Shown piece by piece: positions 23,778 to 35,254 of a stretch of DNA of 64,000 bases; position 1 is the stretch's first letter, and each line of letters begins with the position of its first letter. The position numbers were made by a program, and so were the translations under genes. Origin of the DNA: Carnegiea gigantea (taxonomy: Eukaryota > Streptophyta > Magnoliopsida > Caryophyllales > Cactaceae); contig JAKOGI010002456.1 of NCBI GenBank assembly GCA_029747015.1, positions 5,001 through 69,000 of the forward strand, written 5' to 3'. The notes under the pieces were generated by a model that did not search any database, had not been told where the DNA came from, and saw only the letters and a list, made by a program, of their open reading frames with translations.

Positions 23778-24079
23778 TGTCAGTCAAATAGGACTGACCT
23801 GGATGCAAAAACAACTGTCGGAGATAGTTCACGTATTAGTGATGAGAGGCGGTTAACAAAGTCGCCTTATGAGTCCATGTCCTAAACCCGAAAGCCCAAC
23901 ATTGATGGTATAGCAGTCGTGAGGGGAAGGGAGGAGAGTCTGGGATTTTAGTGTCTTATACGTGTGTATGGTGGCTGACCCCCCAAACCTCTTTTTATAG
24001 GTTATGGGGGGCAGCTAGGGTCATTGGCCTAGGCAACACTTCGTGGCCGTCGGGCCTAAATAAATAGGCCCGGCCAATA
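23778..24079 (-). repeat. 3' LTR of the copia element
   Basis: Begins TGTCAGTCAAATAGGACTG and ends CCGGCCAATA (the CA end mutated to TA) on the plus strand. Matches 38381-38682 with scattered substitutions. A TATA-like CTATAAAAAG lies on the minus strand near 23990. Confidence 0.9.
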
Positions 24080-24094
24080 GTTCCCACTCGACCA
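24080..24094 (-). other. Polypurine tract of the copia element
   Basis: The minus strand reads GAGTGGGAAC directly before the 3' LTR, close to the AGTGGGAGA form common in plant copia elements. Confidence 0.65.
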
Positions 24095-25065
24095 CGAAGG
24101 TCGCAAACACATGCTCTCCATGAATCACAACTCCTTATGCTTCATACCGTGAATAGGACGTGCGATCGAAAAGTAACAAGCAGTACTATATTAAGTTACC
24201 ATCTAACATAGCACTTTCACAAAATACAATACCCTAAATCATCCTAAACACCACCAGTGGCATTTTTAATCCCTTATGTCATGATATATCATATGATTAT
24301 ATACTTAATATAATCGCCCGGGCTGATATTGGTGATGATGGATAGACTTTTTCTTAAACACTTATGATATTGTATCTTAACTTGATTGCTTTCCTAACAT
24401 GTTCTCGCTGAACCGTATGCATCATGGTTCTTGAGAAATACATTAAAGTAGCAACATCAAGCTATGACTTCATACCATAGCTTTAAGTCAAAGGGTCATC
24501 GTCTATAGGGTTATGTAGTGACGAGAGATAAGGAGGTCAATTGTCACTCCGTATATGGTCGTCTTTTAAGCACACACAGTATGAGATGTGTGTCATGACA
24601 CAGCTCCCACTTTCCTGGGATCGTCACTCTATATGCCATGCGAATCGCCAGTCTAAGTTTTCACCAAAAATCTAACTTGAGCCACTAGATTAACATACTA
24701 AATGCTAATCTTGACACTAAAGATTCGGCTTTTAGACTTCAATATGAAATCATGTCTCATATTCGACTCCCTTGAACCTCATCTTAGACTTACGAAGGTG
24801 GCTATTTCTCATTGATACACTTCCAATATGAGTAATCAACGTTGCACACCTAGTACTAATATGATTCTATCTCATCCTGCCCGCTACTCAAGCGGCATGG
24901 TGATTGCCTATGTGACTAGGTCAATCAGAATCTTGTGACATTTCAACATGTCTAACAAATAAATCACAAAGCATTTAGAAAAAAAAGAACATTTAATCTT
25001 TATTTCATAAATGCTCGTTACAGGAAGAACGTATCTATCATACATAACAAGATTCTATCCAAAAA
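24095..25065 (-). other. 3' untranslated region of the copia element
   Basis: No coding potential seen between the end of RNase H and the polypurine tract. It is close to 1 kb of unique-looking DNA that I attribute to the element by position only. Confidence 0.5.
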
Positions 25066-25304
25066 CTAAACTATACGAAGTCCTAGACTCAACAAATGTG
25101 CTTTGAAAGCATCTCTAGGAATTGGCTTAGTTAATGGATCAACGATCATGTTGTTAGTGGGTATATACTTGATGGCAACCTCCTTTGCCGTTATGGTGCC
25201 TCGCACGAAGTGATAACGCCTCTTGCTTGGTCTTCCGGTGGAACTTCGAATCTTTAACAAACTAGATGGTGGATGTGTTGTCAAATAACATCTCTACAGG
25301 ATCA
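25066..25304 (-). pseudogene. C-terminal end of copia RNase H
   Basis: The minus-strand frames read PVEMLFDNTSTI near 25285-25304, then a frameshift, then RRYHFVRGTI, IKYIPTNNMIVDPLTKPIP and AFKAHLLSLGL to a stop at 25066. This is the tail of a Ty1/copia RNase H domain. Its N-terminal half lies at 32149-32487, and the frame resumes across the nested element at the TTAAC target. Confidence 0.85.
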
Positions 25305-25309
25305 TTAAC

Positions 25310-26397
25310 TGATAGGGACCATCCCTTAGAACCCTTTGGAGATCAACTAGCAAGCCAATAGGGCTCTACAAGCACCAAGGAGATCAAGGAAGTTCATGCT
25401 TTGGCCTAACAAGTGATAAACCAGCCCTTACACCTGCTGTCCGACTTGAACAGAATATGGCCTATCAATTTTTTGAGCAATGATGCTGAGGGTATAACTG
25501 AGTGCAAAGGCCACTCTCTTTAAGTTGAAGATGTTAGCTTTCTAATTAATCAAGTTTCAAGTCATTTGGAGGTCATGTGCCAAGTCAACTAGCAAGATTT
25601 TGCAAACTATGTAGAACTGGCGCTAATCCAGCGCAGGGCAGAACCAATGGGATTTAAGTGGACCAACTTAGCTCTAACTTTTATGCAACTTTAGGGCATG
25701 GAAGATGAGATAAATATTTATCAAACCACCTACCTTAAAGGACCAGAAAGCACCCCTGTTGCTGCTATTATCCAGCCAAAAGGACAAGATAAGTGCTTGG
25801 TTAGCCGGTGTTGTACTAGCTGTGTAAGAGGTCTTGTTTTGCCTTAATTACTTGTACTTCTTACTAAGTTAGACTTTGTATTATTGTACTAAGATGCTTT
25901 GAAGGCTTGACACCTCATTTGATTAGCCTTTAGTACTAATGAGGTGACCAAGTGAATGATTAAGTTGAAAGTACCTAAGGGGAGTGGGTTGATTTGATGC
26001 TCTCTCTTCCCTAGTGTCCTACTTGTCTTTGGCTAAGTTTTTGGGGCTTAGACTAGTTGTTGGGGAGCCTTTAAAACCAGCCAAGAGAGTCTTTCGTCAC
26101 ATAACTTTGAATGAATGCTTAAGCTTGAGTTAAGAAAGCTCTCTCTTTCTCTCTTGAGATCCTAGTGTTATATCTTGAGTGTGACAACCTTAAGTGGGTC
26201 TCTAGGTCTTCTTGATTCAACTAAGAAGATTGCCTAAGTGCGTGAACCAAGGTGGGTCATTTGGATCACCCTTGCTAGCCCACTTGTTCTTCTATCTTCA
26301 CATATCTCCTTTCGGTTCCAAGTTACTCTCAATCTACTCGCATGCATTCTTGACTCCCTTTGGCTATCTTCTGTATTAGTGAGGCTAGAATACATCA
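25310..26397 (+). repeat. 5' LTR of the nested gypsy element
   Basis: 1088 bp, from TGATAGGGACCATCCCTTAG to GGCTAGAATACATCA. Aligns by eye with 31014-32143 apart from substitutions and a ~35-bp extra block in the 3' copy near 31940-31978. Confidence 0.92.
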
Positions 26398-26399
26398 AG

Positions 26400-26414
26400 T
26401 GGTGTTAGAGCTTA
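26400..26414 (+). other. Primer-binding site of the nested gypsy element
   Basis: TGGTGTTAGAGCTTA begins three bases after the LTR and resembles the TGGTATCAGAGC site used with initiator methionine tRNA. Confidence 0.7.
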
Positions 26415-26662
26415 GGCTACCCTCTTGGCCAAGCTTCCAACCCCAAACACATTTCAAACTCAATTCCTAAATCAATCCCAAGCATAGGCCCTTGACAAAC
26501 ACACAACTGTACCCAAGCAGAATTTTAGCACGGCCACACCGTGCCTAGGGGACATGACCGTGCCTAATTCCAGCACTCCCATTTTAGTGCCCGCAACTTG
26601 GCATGCCCTGACTATGCCACTGAGCCCGTCCGTACCTTCCACTTCCCGTCTAAAACTATAAA

Positions 26663-28460
26663 ATGTTTCGCTCAAAAGCCAACATGCCTTCTAGCCTTAC
26701 TCTCGAGCAAGTGGCTGAACAAGTCTTAAGAGAAAAGGCCAAATTGAAAGCATAAGTCAAGTATCTACAATCACAACTTGGCCAAATGTTACAAGAAAAA
26801 AGGAGGAACTTGCGGAGTTCTAGAAGTGCAAGCAAACAAGCTGATTCGGATGACTCCGAGGAGAAAGAAAGCCATTCACTTGGTGACTCTGGTGAAGATG
26901 TCTCTGCAAGGAGGCCAAGGAGATATCGTAGGTCTCAAGAAAGAAGCTACAATGACTTCAAAGTGGATATCCTTGAGTTTGAAGGCCAATTTGATCCAGA
27001 CTTGCTCTTGGATTGGTTTCAAACCGTTGAGAGAGTCTTTGAGTTCAAAGACATTTCCGAAGAAAAGAAGGTAAAACTTGTTACTTTGAAGCTTAGAAAG
27101 TATGCTTCTATTTGGTGGTCGAATGTTGTGTCTAAGAGAGTTAGAAAAGGAAAAAGGAAGATAAAACTTGGGAGAAAATGAAGCCCAAACTTAAGTCCAA
27201 GTTTCTAGCTCCCCATTACTTGCAAGACGACTTCCTTAAACTCCACCACCTCAAAACAAGGGTCTAAGAGCGTAGAAGAGTACACAAGATACTTTGAACA
27301 ATTACCCTTGAAGTGTGATTTGAAGTAGGATGAGTCTCAAACCTTGATTAGGTACTTAAGTGGTTTGAATGAGGAGATTGCTCATGCGGTTGAACTCCAC
27401 CCTTACACTTCTTTAGATGAGCTTAGTGTCTTAGCTCATAAATTGGATTTGCCAAAGAGAATCAAAGACAAGGGCATGGTTTCTAAACCTAACCCACAGC
27501 CTTACCCTCTCCAAAAGCCATCTTATAACCCTCCCAAACCTACCCCAAACACAAACCCTCCACCCCCTCCACCCACTGCCCCACAAACCCCCTCAAAACA
27601 GCCCACTAAACCCGTGGATAAGAAACAGTGTTTTCGTTGTAAAGGCCTTGGACACTATGCATCCGAATGCCCTAACAAAAGAGTGGTCACTTTGAACGAA
27701 TACCAAGCTTCTTGTGAGGAGTTAGAGGAGGAAAATGATGAAGGGAAGAAGGAGCTTCTCATGACTGAAGCCCTTGAAGAAGTTGAAGAGGGGCCCGATG
27801 AAGGAGAAATGCTTGTGATTAAACGAGCTTGGAGTGGGCTTGCTTCCCAAAATGACTTGGAACTTCCACACTCGGTGCATTGTGAAAGGGAAGGTTTGTT
27901 CTCTCATTATAGATGGGGGAAGTTGTGCTAACGTTGCTTCCAAGACTCTTGTGGAGAAGCTCAAGCTCTTGGTCTCGCCACACCCAAGCCCTTACACCAT
28001 CCAATGGCTTAATCAAGGTAAAGGCTTATAAATCTCTTCTCGGTGTTTGCTTACTTTATCCATTAGAAAGAACTACAAAGATGAGATCTGGTATGATATT
28101 GTACCTATGGATGTTTGTCATGTCCTCTTGGGACGTCCATGGCTCTTTAATAGAAGTGTTATGCATGATGGTCGATTAAATACGTACACTTTCACCAAAG
28201 ACCACAAGAAGATCACCCTCACCCCTCTCAAACCCACCTCCCAAAGAAATTCTCAAGACACTCCTAGCATGGATCTCTTTCTTACTACCTTTCTCCATTC
28301 CCAACACCATGAATATGATGAATTCAAAGAGTGGATTCTACTTGGTCATGAACCGGCCAAAGCTAAGGATTCTTCCCATCCTTTGCTTGTTCCCCTTCTG
28401 GAGGCCTTTGAACATGTCTTCCCAAGTGAGGTACCCTATGGCCTCCCTCCCAAAAGGTTC
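26663..28460 (+). pseudogene. gag and protease of the nested gypsy element
   Basis: Starts at ATG 26663 (MFRSKANMPSS) with an in-frame TAA about 30 codons in. The gag domain shows ILEFEGQFDPDLLLDWFQTV and LRKYASIWW; a zinc knuckle CFRCKGLGHYASEC is encoded at about 27631-27672. The protease region has IIDGGSCANVASKTLVEKL (about 27908-27965) in a shifted frame and LLGRPWLFNRSVMHDG near 28125. At least three frame changes. The parallel intact protein at 40959 shows the undamaged domain order. Confidence 0.88.
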
Positions 28461-29700
28461 ATATAACACAAAATGGACCTCATTGCCGGTGGCACCCTTC
28501 CAGACAAGTCGGCCTATCGTATGAACCTTCAAGAAACATAAGAAGCGCAAAGGCAAGTAAATGAGCTACTAGCTAAGGGCTTGATCCGTGAGAGCCTTAG
28601 CCCTTGTGCCGTGCCGGCCTTGCTTGTTTCTAAGAAAGATAGGTCCATGAGCATGTGTGTATAGTAGAGTAATCAATAAGATTACTATTAAGTATCGCTA
28701 TCCTATTCCAAGATTGGAAGATCTTCTTGATGAGCTACATGGAGCCACCATCTTTTCCAAAATTGATCTTAGAAGTGGCTATTATCAAATTCGGATCTTT
28801 GAAGGGGATGAGTGAAAGACGGCTTTCAAGACCAAAGGAGGACTCTATGAGTGGCTTGTTATGCCCTTTGGTTTGACAAATGCACTAAGCACTTTCATGG
28901 GGCTTACGAACCAAGTTCTAAAGCCCTTCATCGGCAAATTTGTTGTTGTCTACTTCGATGATATATTGGTGTATAGCAAGAGTGAAGAAGAGCATGCCGA
29001 GCACCTACACCAAGTCTTGAGTATTCTAGCTCAAGAAAAGCTTTATGAAAACTTAGAAAAATATCACTTTTTCTCCTCACAAGTCATCTTCTTGGGATAT
29101 GTTGTTTCCGCCCAAGGAATTCATGTTGATGAAAGCAAAATCAAGGCCATCTATGAGTGGCCCATTCCCACCTCAATTCAACAAGTTCGAAGTTTTCATG
29201 GTCTAGTCTCTTTTTATAGGAGGTTTGTGAAGGATTTCAGCACCATTGTTACTCCCATGACCGAAATTCTCAAGGCCAAACAATTTAAATAGACCGAACA
29301 AGCTTAAAGGGCCTTTGAGGACATCAAGTGCAAGCTTACTAGTGCACCCGTTCTTGCCCTTCCAAGTTTCTCCAAAGTCTTTGAAGTGAAATGTGATCCT
29401 TACGTTGTAGGGATAGGGGCTATCCTATCTCAAGAGAAGAGGCCCATGGCTTTCTTTAGTGAAAAACTTAATGATGCAAAGAGGAAGTACTCCACTTATG
29501 ACAAAGAGTTCTATGCAATTATGAGAGCTTTGGAGCATTGGCGGCATTACTTGGTAGGAGGAGAGTTCATTCTCCATACGGATCATGAAGCTCTCAAGTT
29601 CATACAAGGTCAACACAAGCTCAACCCGAGGCATGCCAAGTGTGTAGAGTATTTATAAGCTTTTCATTTTGTGATCCATCACAAGTCGGGAGAAATGAAC
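28461..29700 (+). pseudogene. Reverse transcriptase and RNase H of the nested gypsy element
   Basis: RT motifs in order: [14 protein letters not shown] (about 28757), MPFGLTNA (28861), [11 protein letters not shown] (about 28951) and [11 protein letters not shown] (about 29091). RNase H follows at 29386-29658 with KRPMAFFSEKLNDAKRKYST, YAIMRALEHWRHYL and HTDHEALKF. Stops at about 28663, 28813, 29290 and 29656 break the frame, so no full polyprotein can be made. Confidence 0.9.
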
Positions 29701-29710
29701 AAGGGTACGG

Positions 29711-30963
29711 ATGCTCTATCAAGGAGGTACCCTCTCCTCTCTACTTTGGAGACTAAGGTCCTTGGTTTCTAGTGTATCCAAGGAATGTATGCTCAAGATG
29801 AAGATTTTCAAGGAGAGCCTTGAAAAGTGCTCACAACATGCCTACTGTCTATTTCACCTTGAAGATGGTTTCTTATTTAAAGGAACACGGTTATGCATCT
29901 CTAGGAGTGGCTTTCGGGAACTCCTCATTCAAGAGCTCTATGGGGGAGCTTTGGCCGGGCACTTTGGTGTGGAAAAGACTTGTTCTGTGCTTAAGGATCA
30001 CTATTATTGGCCGAAGAAGTCCAAGGACGTGGAGCACTTTGTCAAAAGATGCTCTATTTGCCAACATGACAAGAGTCACTCACGGCCCTAAGCCCTTTAC
30101 TCTCCTCTTCCCGTCCCTCAAGGCCCTTGGGAGGATGTGAGCTTGGATTTCATCACGAGTTTGCCAAGGACGCAAAGGCACAAAGATTCTATCATGGTGG
30201 TAGCGGACCGGTTCTCCAAAATGGCCTACTTCATAGCATGTCATACCACTAATGATGCATCCCTCATTGCAAACTTTTACTTCAAAGAGATAGTTCGTCT
30301 CTATGGGATTCCAAGAAGCATGATAGGGACACAAAGTTTCTAAGTCATTTTTGGCTTACCTTGTGGATAAATTTTTGTACTCATCTCAAGTTTAGCACTA
30401 CTTGCCACCTCCAAATTGATGGCTAAATTGAAGTGACTAATAGAACTTTGGGCATTTTTCTTAGAGTTCTAGTCAAGAAGAGCATTAAAGGGTTGGATGA
30501 GTTACTTCCTCATGTGGAATTTGCCTTCAATCGAGCTCTTAGCAAGGCTACCTCTCTTTCCCCTTTCTAAGTGGTGTATAGATACAACCCTCGGACTCCT
30601 TTAGACCTTGTTTCCATCCCTAATCCCACCAAATTCAGTTGGGAGGCCAAAAAGAGAGCGAAGGGGATTCAAGAGCTACACACCAAAGTGAGGGAAAGGA
30701 TTGAGAAATCTAATGCGCAAGAAACGCAACGTACCAATAAGCATAGAAAAGATGCACAATTTCAGCTTGGAGACTTGGTTTGGATGCATTTGAGGAAGAA
30801 AAGGTTTGCTAGCAAGTGCAAATCCAAGCTTATGCTACGGTCGGATGGCCCATTTGAAGTCATTGAGAATATTGGTCCTAATGCATACAAGATCGACCTC
30901 CCAGGAGACTATGGAGTCTCGGCCACCTTCAATGTGGCTGACCTTAGTCCATACCACGATTAA
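29711..30963 (+). pseudogene. Integrase of the nested gypsy element
   Basis: The zinc-binding region has the HX3-4H..CX2C pattern, ending FVKRCSICQHDKS (about 30040-30075). The core shows LDFITSLPRTQ and VVADRFSKMAYFIACH (30140-30240). The C-terminal part at 30571-30963 has LGDLVWMHLRKKRF, RSDGPFEVIENIGPNAYKID and ATFNVADLSPYHD before TAA at 30961. Frameshifts and stops lie between the parts (about 30090, 30343, 30426). Confidence 0.9.
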
Positions 30964-31013
30964 GATAAGCAATTTTCGAGCTTGAGGTCAAACTCCAACT
31001 AATCCAGGGAGTA

Positions 31014-32143
31014 TGATGGGGACCATCCCTTGGAACCCTTTGGAGATCAATCAGCAAGCCAAGGTGGTGCTACAAGCACCAAGGAGATCAAGAAAGTTCA
31101 TGCTTTGACCCAAGAAGTCATAAACCAACCCTTACACCTACTGTCCGATTCGAACAGAATCTGGCATGGTTTTGTTAATCTTTTGAGCACTGATGTTGAG
31201 GGTATAACTAAGTGCAAAGACCACTCTCTTTAAGTTCAAGATGTTATCTTTCTAATTAATTAAGTTTCAAGTCATTTGGAGGTCATTTGCCTAGTCAACC
31301 AGCAAGATCTTTTAAACCATGCAGAATTGGCGCTAATCCAGCGCAGGGCAGAACCAAGGGGATCTAAGTGGACCAAATTAGCTCCAACTTTTGTGCAACT
31401 TCAGGGCATGGAAGATGAGATAAATATTTATCAAACCACCTACCTTAAAGGACCAGAAAGTACCCCTTTGTGCTGCTATTATCCAGCCAAAAGGACAAGA
31501 TAAATGCTTGGTTAATCGATGTTATACTAGTCGTGTAAGAGGTCTTGTTTTGCCTTAATTACTTGTACTTTTTGATCAGTTAGACTTTGTATTATTGTAC
31601 TAAGATTCTTTGAAGGCTTGACACCTCATTTTGATTAGCCTTTAGTACCAATGAGGTGACCAAGTGAATGATTAAGTTGAAAGTACCTAAGGGGAGTGGG
31701 CTGATTTGATACTCTCTCTTCCCTAGTGTACTACTTGTCTTTGCTGAGTTTTTAGGGCTTAGACTAGCTGTTGGAGAGCCTTTCAAACCAGCTAAGAGAG
31801 CCTTTTGTAACATAACTTTGAATGAATACTTAAGCTTGAGTTAAGAAAGCTCTCTCTTTCTCTCTTGAAATCGTAGTATTATATCTTAAGTGTGGCAACC
31901 TCAAGTGGGCCTCTAGGTCTTCTTGATTCAACTAAGAAGGTGATCAAGTTCTGTAACTTAGTTGAACTAAGAAGAATGCCTAAGTGTGTGAACCAAGGTA
32001 GGTCATTTAGATCACCGTTGCTAGCCCAGTTATTCTTCTATCTTCACATATCTCCTTTTGGTTCCAAGTTGCTCTCAATCTACCCATGTGCATTCTTGAC
32101 TCCGTTTTGCTATCTTGTGCATTAGAGAGGCTAGAATACATCA
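31014..32143 (+). repeat. 3' LTR of the nested gypsy element
   Basis: 1130 bp, from TGATGGGGACCATCC to CTAGAATACATCA. Preceded by a purine-rich CCAGGGAGTA. The extra ~35 bp relative to the 5' LTR looks like a local duplication of the GATTCAACTAAGAAG block. Divergence from the 5' LTR is several percent by eye. Confidence 0.92.
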
Positions 32144-32148
32144 TTAAC

Positions 32149-33977
32149 TCTAGGGGTGAGGTTAAGATTCTGGAGAAAACTCCTAAGCCACATTGCCTCC
32201 TACGTGGCTAGGGTACATATGACATACTCTGCCTCCATAGTCGACAGAGCTATGCAGTCTTGCTTCTTACTACACCATGATATGGCTCTCCCACCCAGGG
32301 TGAACACATATCTTGAGGTTGACCTGGACTCATCAAGGTCACCACCCTCATCGGTATCTGAATATCCTTTCAACTTAAGGTACCCACCTTGATAACATAC
32401 CACAAAGATAGTACATGATTCTCTTGATAGCTTGCCAATGAGCTTGTCCTGGGTTGCTTTGGTAATGACACACCAAACCAACCGCAAAGTAAATATCCGG
32501 CCTTGTAAATAACATGGCGTACATTAAGCTTTCTACGACACTAGCATAACAGACATTGCTTATGGCCTCCTTTTCCTTGTCTATTTTTGGACATTTGTCA
32601 AGGCTTAAGGTTAAACCATTCTCAACTGGAGTGTCTATGAGTTTGGATTAATGCACATGGAATTATTCTAAGGCTTTCTTGATATATGCCTCCTGGCTCA
32701 CACTTAAAAGGTTTTTAGGATGATTTCTTATTATTTCCATGCCTAGGAGATACCTGACTTCACCCATGTCCTTCATCTCAAAGACGGAGGATAACCACTT
32801 CTTAGTGGCTTCGATCAACTCCAAATTATTCCCAACTAGTAGTACGTCATCAACGTATAGGGTAAGAAACATAATCCTCTCGGTTGACCTTTTGACATAC
32901 ACACAGTGATCTTTTAAAACCATGGATAAGCCAAAATGAAGTTATAACTTCATCGAATCTTAAGTACCAAGATCTGGAAGACTGCTTAAGACTGTATATG
33001 GACCTTTTAAGATGATGCACCTTGTCCTCTTGTCCCCTTGCTACAAAACCAATAGAATGGTCCATATAGATCTCTTCCTCAAGGCTACCATTGAGGAAAG
33101 CAGTCTTTACGTCCATTTGAAACAACTCTAAGTCCAAATGGGCAACCATGGCTACGAGTAGGCGAATAGAGGCAAATCTCACTATAGGAGAAAATGTCTC
33201 TTCACAGTCTATACCCTCAATTTGTGTAAACCCTTCGCTACAAAACGGGTTTTGAAGTTATCGATTGAACCATGTGCCTAGCGTTTTATCTTAAAAACGA
33301 ACTTGTTTCCAATAGACTTACACTGGGGTGGAAGATCAACAAGTTCCCAAACCTTATTTCTCGCCATCGAGTCCATCTCATCCCTCATGGCATCCATCCA
33401 CTCTTTGTAGTTCTGTGAGTCAATTTTCTCTTGATAAGAAGTAGGCTCCTCAACTTCCAAGGGAGTGCATAGGAATATTTCCTCTTTGATTTGGAAATAT
33501 CATTGAGGAATTCTTTTACGCTGACTCATTCGGGTCCTGGGGCTTTCATTGTTTGTCTGCCTGAATGAGGCATCCCTCCCTCTTTCTCTAAGAGGTGTGG
33601 GACCCTGAGCATGTGGAGAGTTGCTCCCACTATCCCTCCCGATCATGTGGACTAACTACATATTCGGGAACAGGAGATTGAGGATGGACCTCACTCATAG
33701 GTTGACTCTCCTCATGTATGGAAGATTGAGGACGATTCTCATTCTCCTGAGCAGACAAGTCTCCCTCATTCCTTTTGGGTAGGGGAGGCATGCCATATTT
33801 AGTGACTTGGTTAGAGTCCAAATTCTCCCCCTCACCGACTGATGGTTGGATGTTTTGCTGTAACTCAAACAGTTCGACATCCTTCTTGACTTCACCAATG
33901 GTCGGGAACTCATCATCGTGAAAATCAACATTGTGAGAATCTATTTCTGTCATGCCACGATTGGGTGTTCCCCGCAC
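32149..33977 (-). pseudogene. Copia reverse transcriptase and N-terminal RNase H
   Basis: Minus-strand segments in order: 33630-33977 (acidic, Pro/Ser-rich linker after integrase), 33278-33460 (EWMDAMRDEMDSMARNKVWE and VDLPPQCKSIGNKFVFKIKR, the RT start), 32850-33182 (LDLELFQMDVKTAFLNGSLE), 32663-32923 (TLYVDDVLLVGNN with the YVDD active site, then FEMKDMGEVRYLLGMEI) and 32200-32487 (RNase H, GYSDTDEGGDLDESRSTSRY and DCIALSTMEAEYV). Frameshifts separate them. Domain identity is clear; the gene is dead. Confidence 0.92.
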
Positions 33978-35101
33978 ATCACATATCCTTTAGATTGTGC
34001 GGCATACCTAATGAACACCATTTTAGTGGCTCTTGGACCAAGTTTTTCATGTTTATGGGTTGGGTTATGCACATAGCCGGCCGAACCCCATGGGCATAAA
34101 TGGTCCAAGGATGGCTTATTACCAAACCATAACTCATATGGTGTGGCAGGTACACTCTTGCTTGGCACACTATTAAGGATGTAAGCTATCGTAAGCAGCG
34201 CATCCCCCTAAAAACTGATTGGGAGGTTGGCATGTACCATCATTAACCTGACCATGTAAAGAAATGTACAATTTCTGCATTCTGCAACACCATTCTATTG
34301 TGGGGTGCGTGGAATCGTTAGCTGTCTTTGTATATCTTTTTCCTCATAGAACTCCTTGCACATATCAGAGAGGTATTTAGGACCTCGATCAGTTCGAAGA
34401 ATCTTAACTCTACATTCTAATTGAGTCTCTACTTCTACTACAAAGCATTTGAACACATTGAGTGCCTCGTAGCGATGAGATAGTAGGCACGCATACCCAT
34501 GTCGTGAATAATCATATGTGAGAGTAATGAAATAGATAGTTCTATGTCGTGCTTTAACATTCATGGCTCCGTATATGTCTGAGTGGACTAATTCTAAGGG
34601 ACTAGATGCTCTCTAGGCCTTACCAAAAGGCTTCATTGTTGCCTTGCCAGCTAGACATGACTCACACCTAGGTAGCTTAACCCTATTGAGTCGGTCTAGG
34701 AGACCTTCTTTAGCTAGCCTATTTATCCTATCTTGTCTTACATGGCCAAGTCTAGCATGCCACTTAACAGTTTCAGAATTGGAGTCAAAGCATGAAACAA
34801 AAGCAGAGGATATATTATTGTAGTAATCATCCAAATCCAAAACAATGAAATCTCCTTTCAAAGTCGCTTGGCCAAACAAGTTGCCACTATAGAACAAATC
34901 TAAACCATCTAGATGATAACCAAAAGTAAAACCTAATCTTACTAAGGTAACATAAGAAACTAAGGAGCATCGCACCCATGGCGCATAGAGGGCGTCATGA
35001 AGAAGCAGCTTGTTTCCTCCATGGAGTTTGAGTTGGTATGTTCCCACTCTAAGGACATCTTCTCCGCTGCCGTTCCCCAGTATGACACTCTGTGAACCCA
35101 C
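33950..35101 (-). pseudogene. Copia protease tail, pre-integrase and integrase
   Basis: The segment 34613-35101 has the end of protease (GNGSGEDVLRVGTYQLKL, then LLHDALYAPWVRCSLVS) and the zinc-binding pre-integrase WHARLGHVRQDRI ... LPRCESCLAGKA. The integrase core at 34295-34564 has ITLTYDYSRHGYACLLSHR and ILRTDRGPKYLSD. 33950-34168 has [20 protein letters not shown], a hallmark of the integrase C-terminal part. Stops and frameshifts lie between the segments. Confidence 0.9.
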
Positions 35102-35254
35102 CGGGTAGCGATGGAGCTGCGCGAATCTAGCCCTATCCTGAACTATGTGCTTTTGCCTCTGTGTCTACAATCTATTGAGGAAGAGAGTTAGCAATGAATG
35201 TATGGAAACAAACATATAATTCACGAGTTTAGTGGAAGAAGGTACCTTGGTTGG

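Larger units (their letters stand above)
25310..32143 (+). mobile_element. Ty3/gypsy LTR retrotransposon nested in copia
   Basis: A 6.8-kb element with LTRs 25310-26397 and 31014-32143, ends TGATAGGG / TACATCA, and a perfect 5-bp target-site duplication TTAAC (25305-25309, 32144-32148). The interior runs gag, protease, RT, RNase H, integrase, so Ty3/gypsy. RT carries [14 protein letters not shown] and the integrase C-terminus has a GPF-type motif, chromovirus-like, but no chromodomain was seen. Several in-frame stops and frameshifts inactivate it. Its gag resembles that of the element at 39540. Confidence 0.93.
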
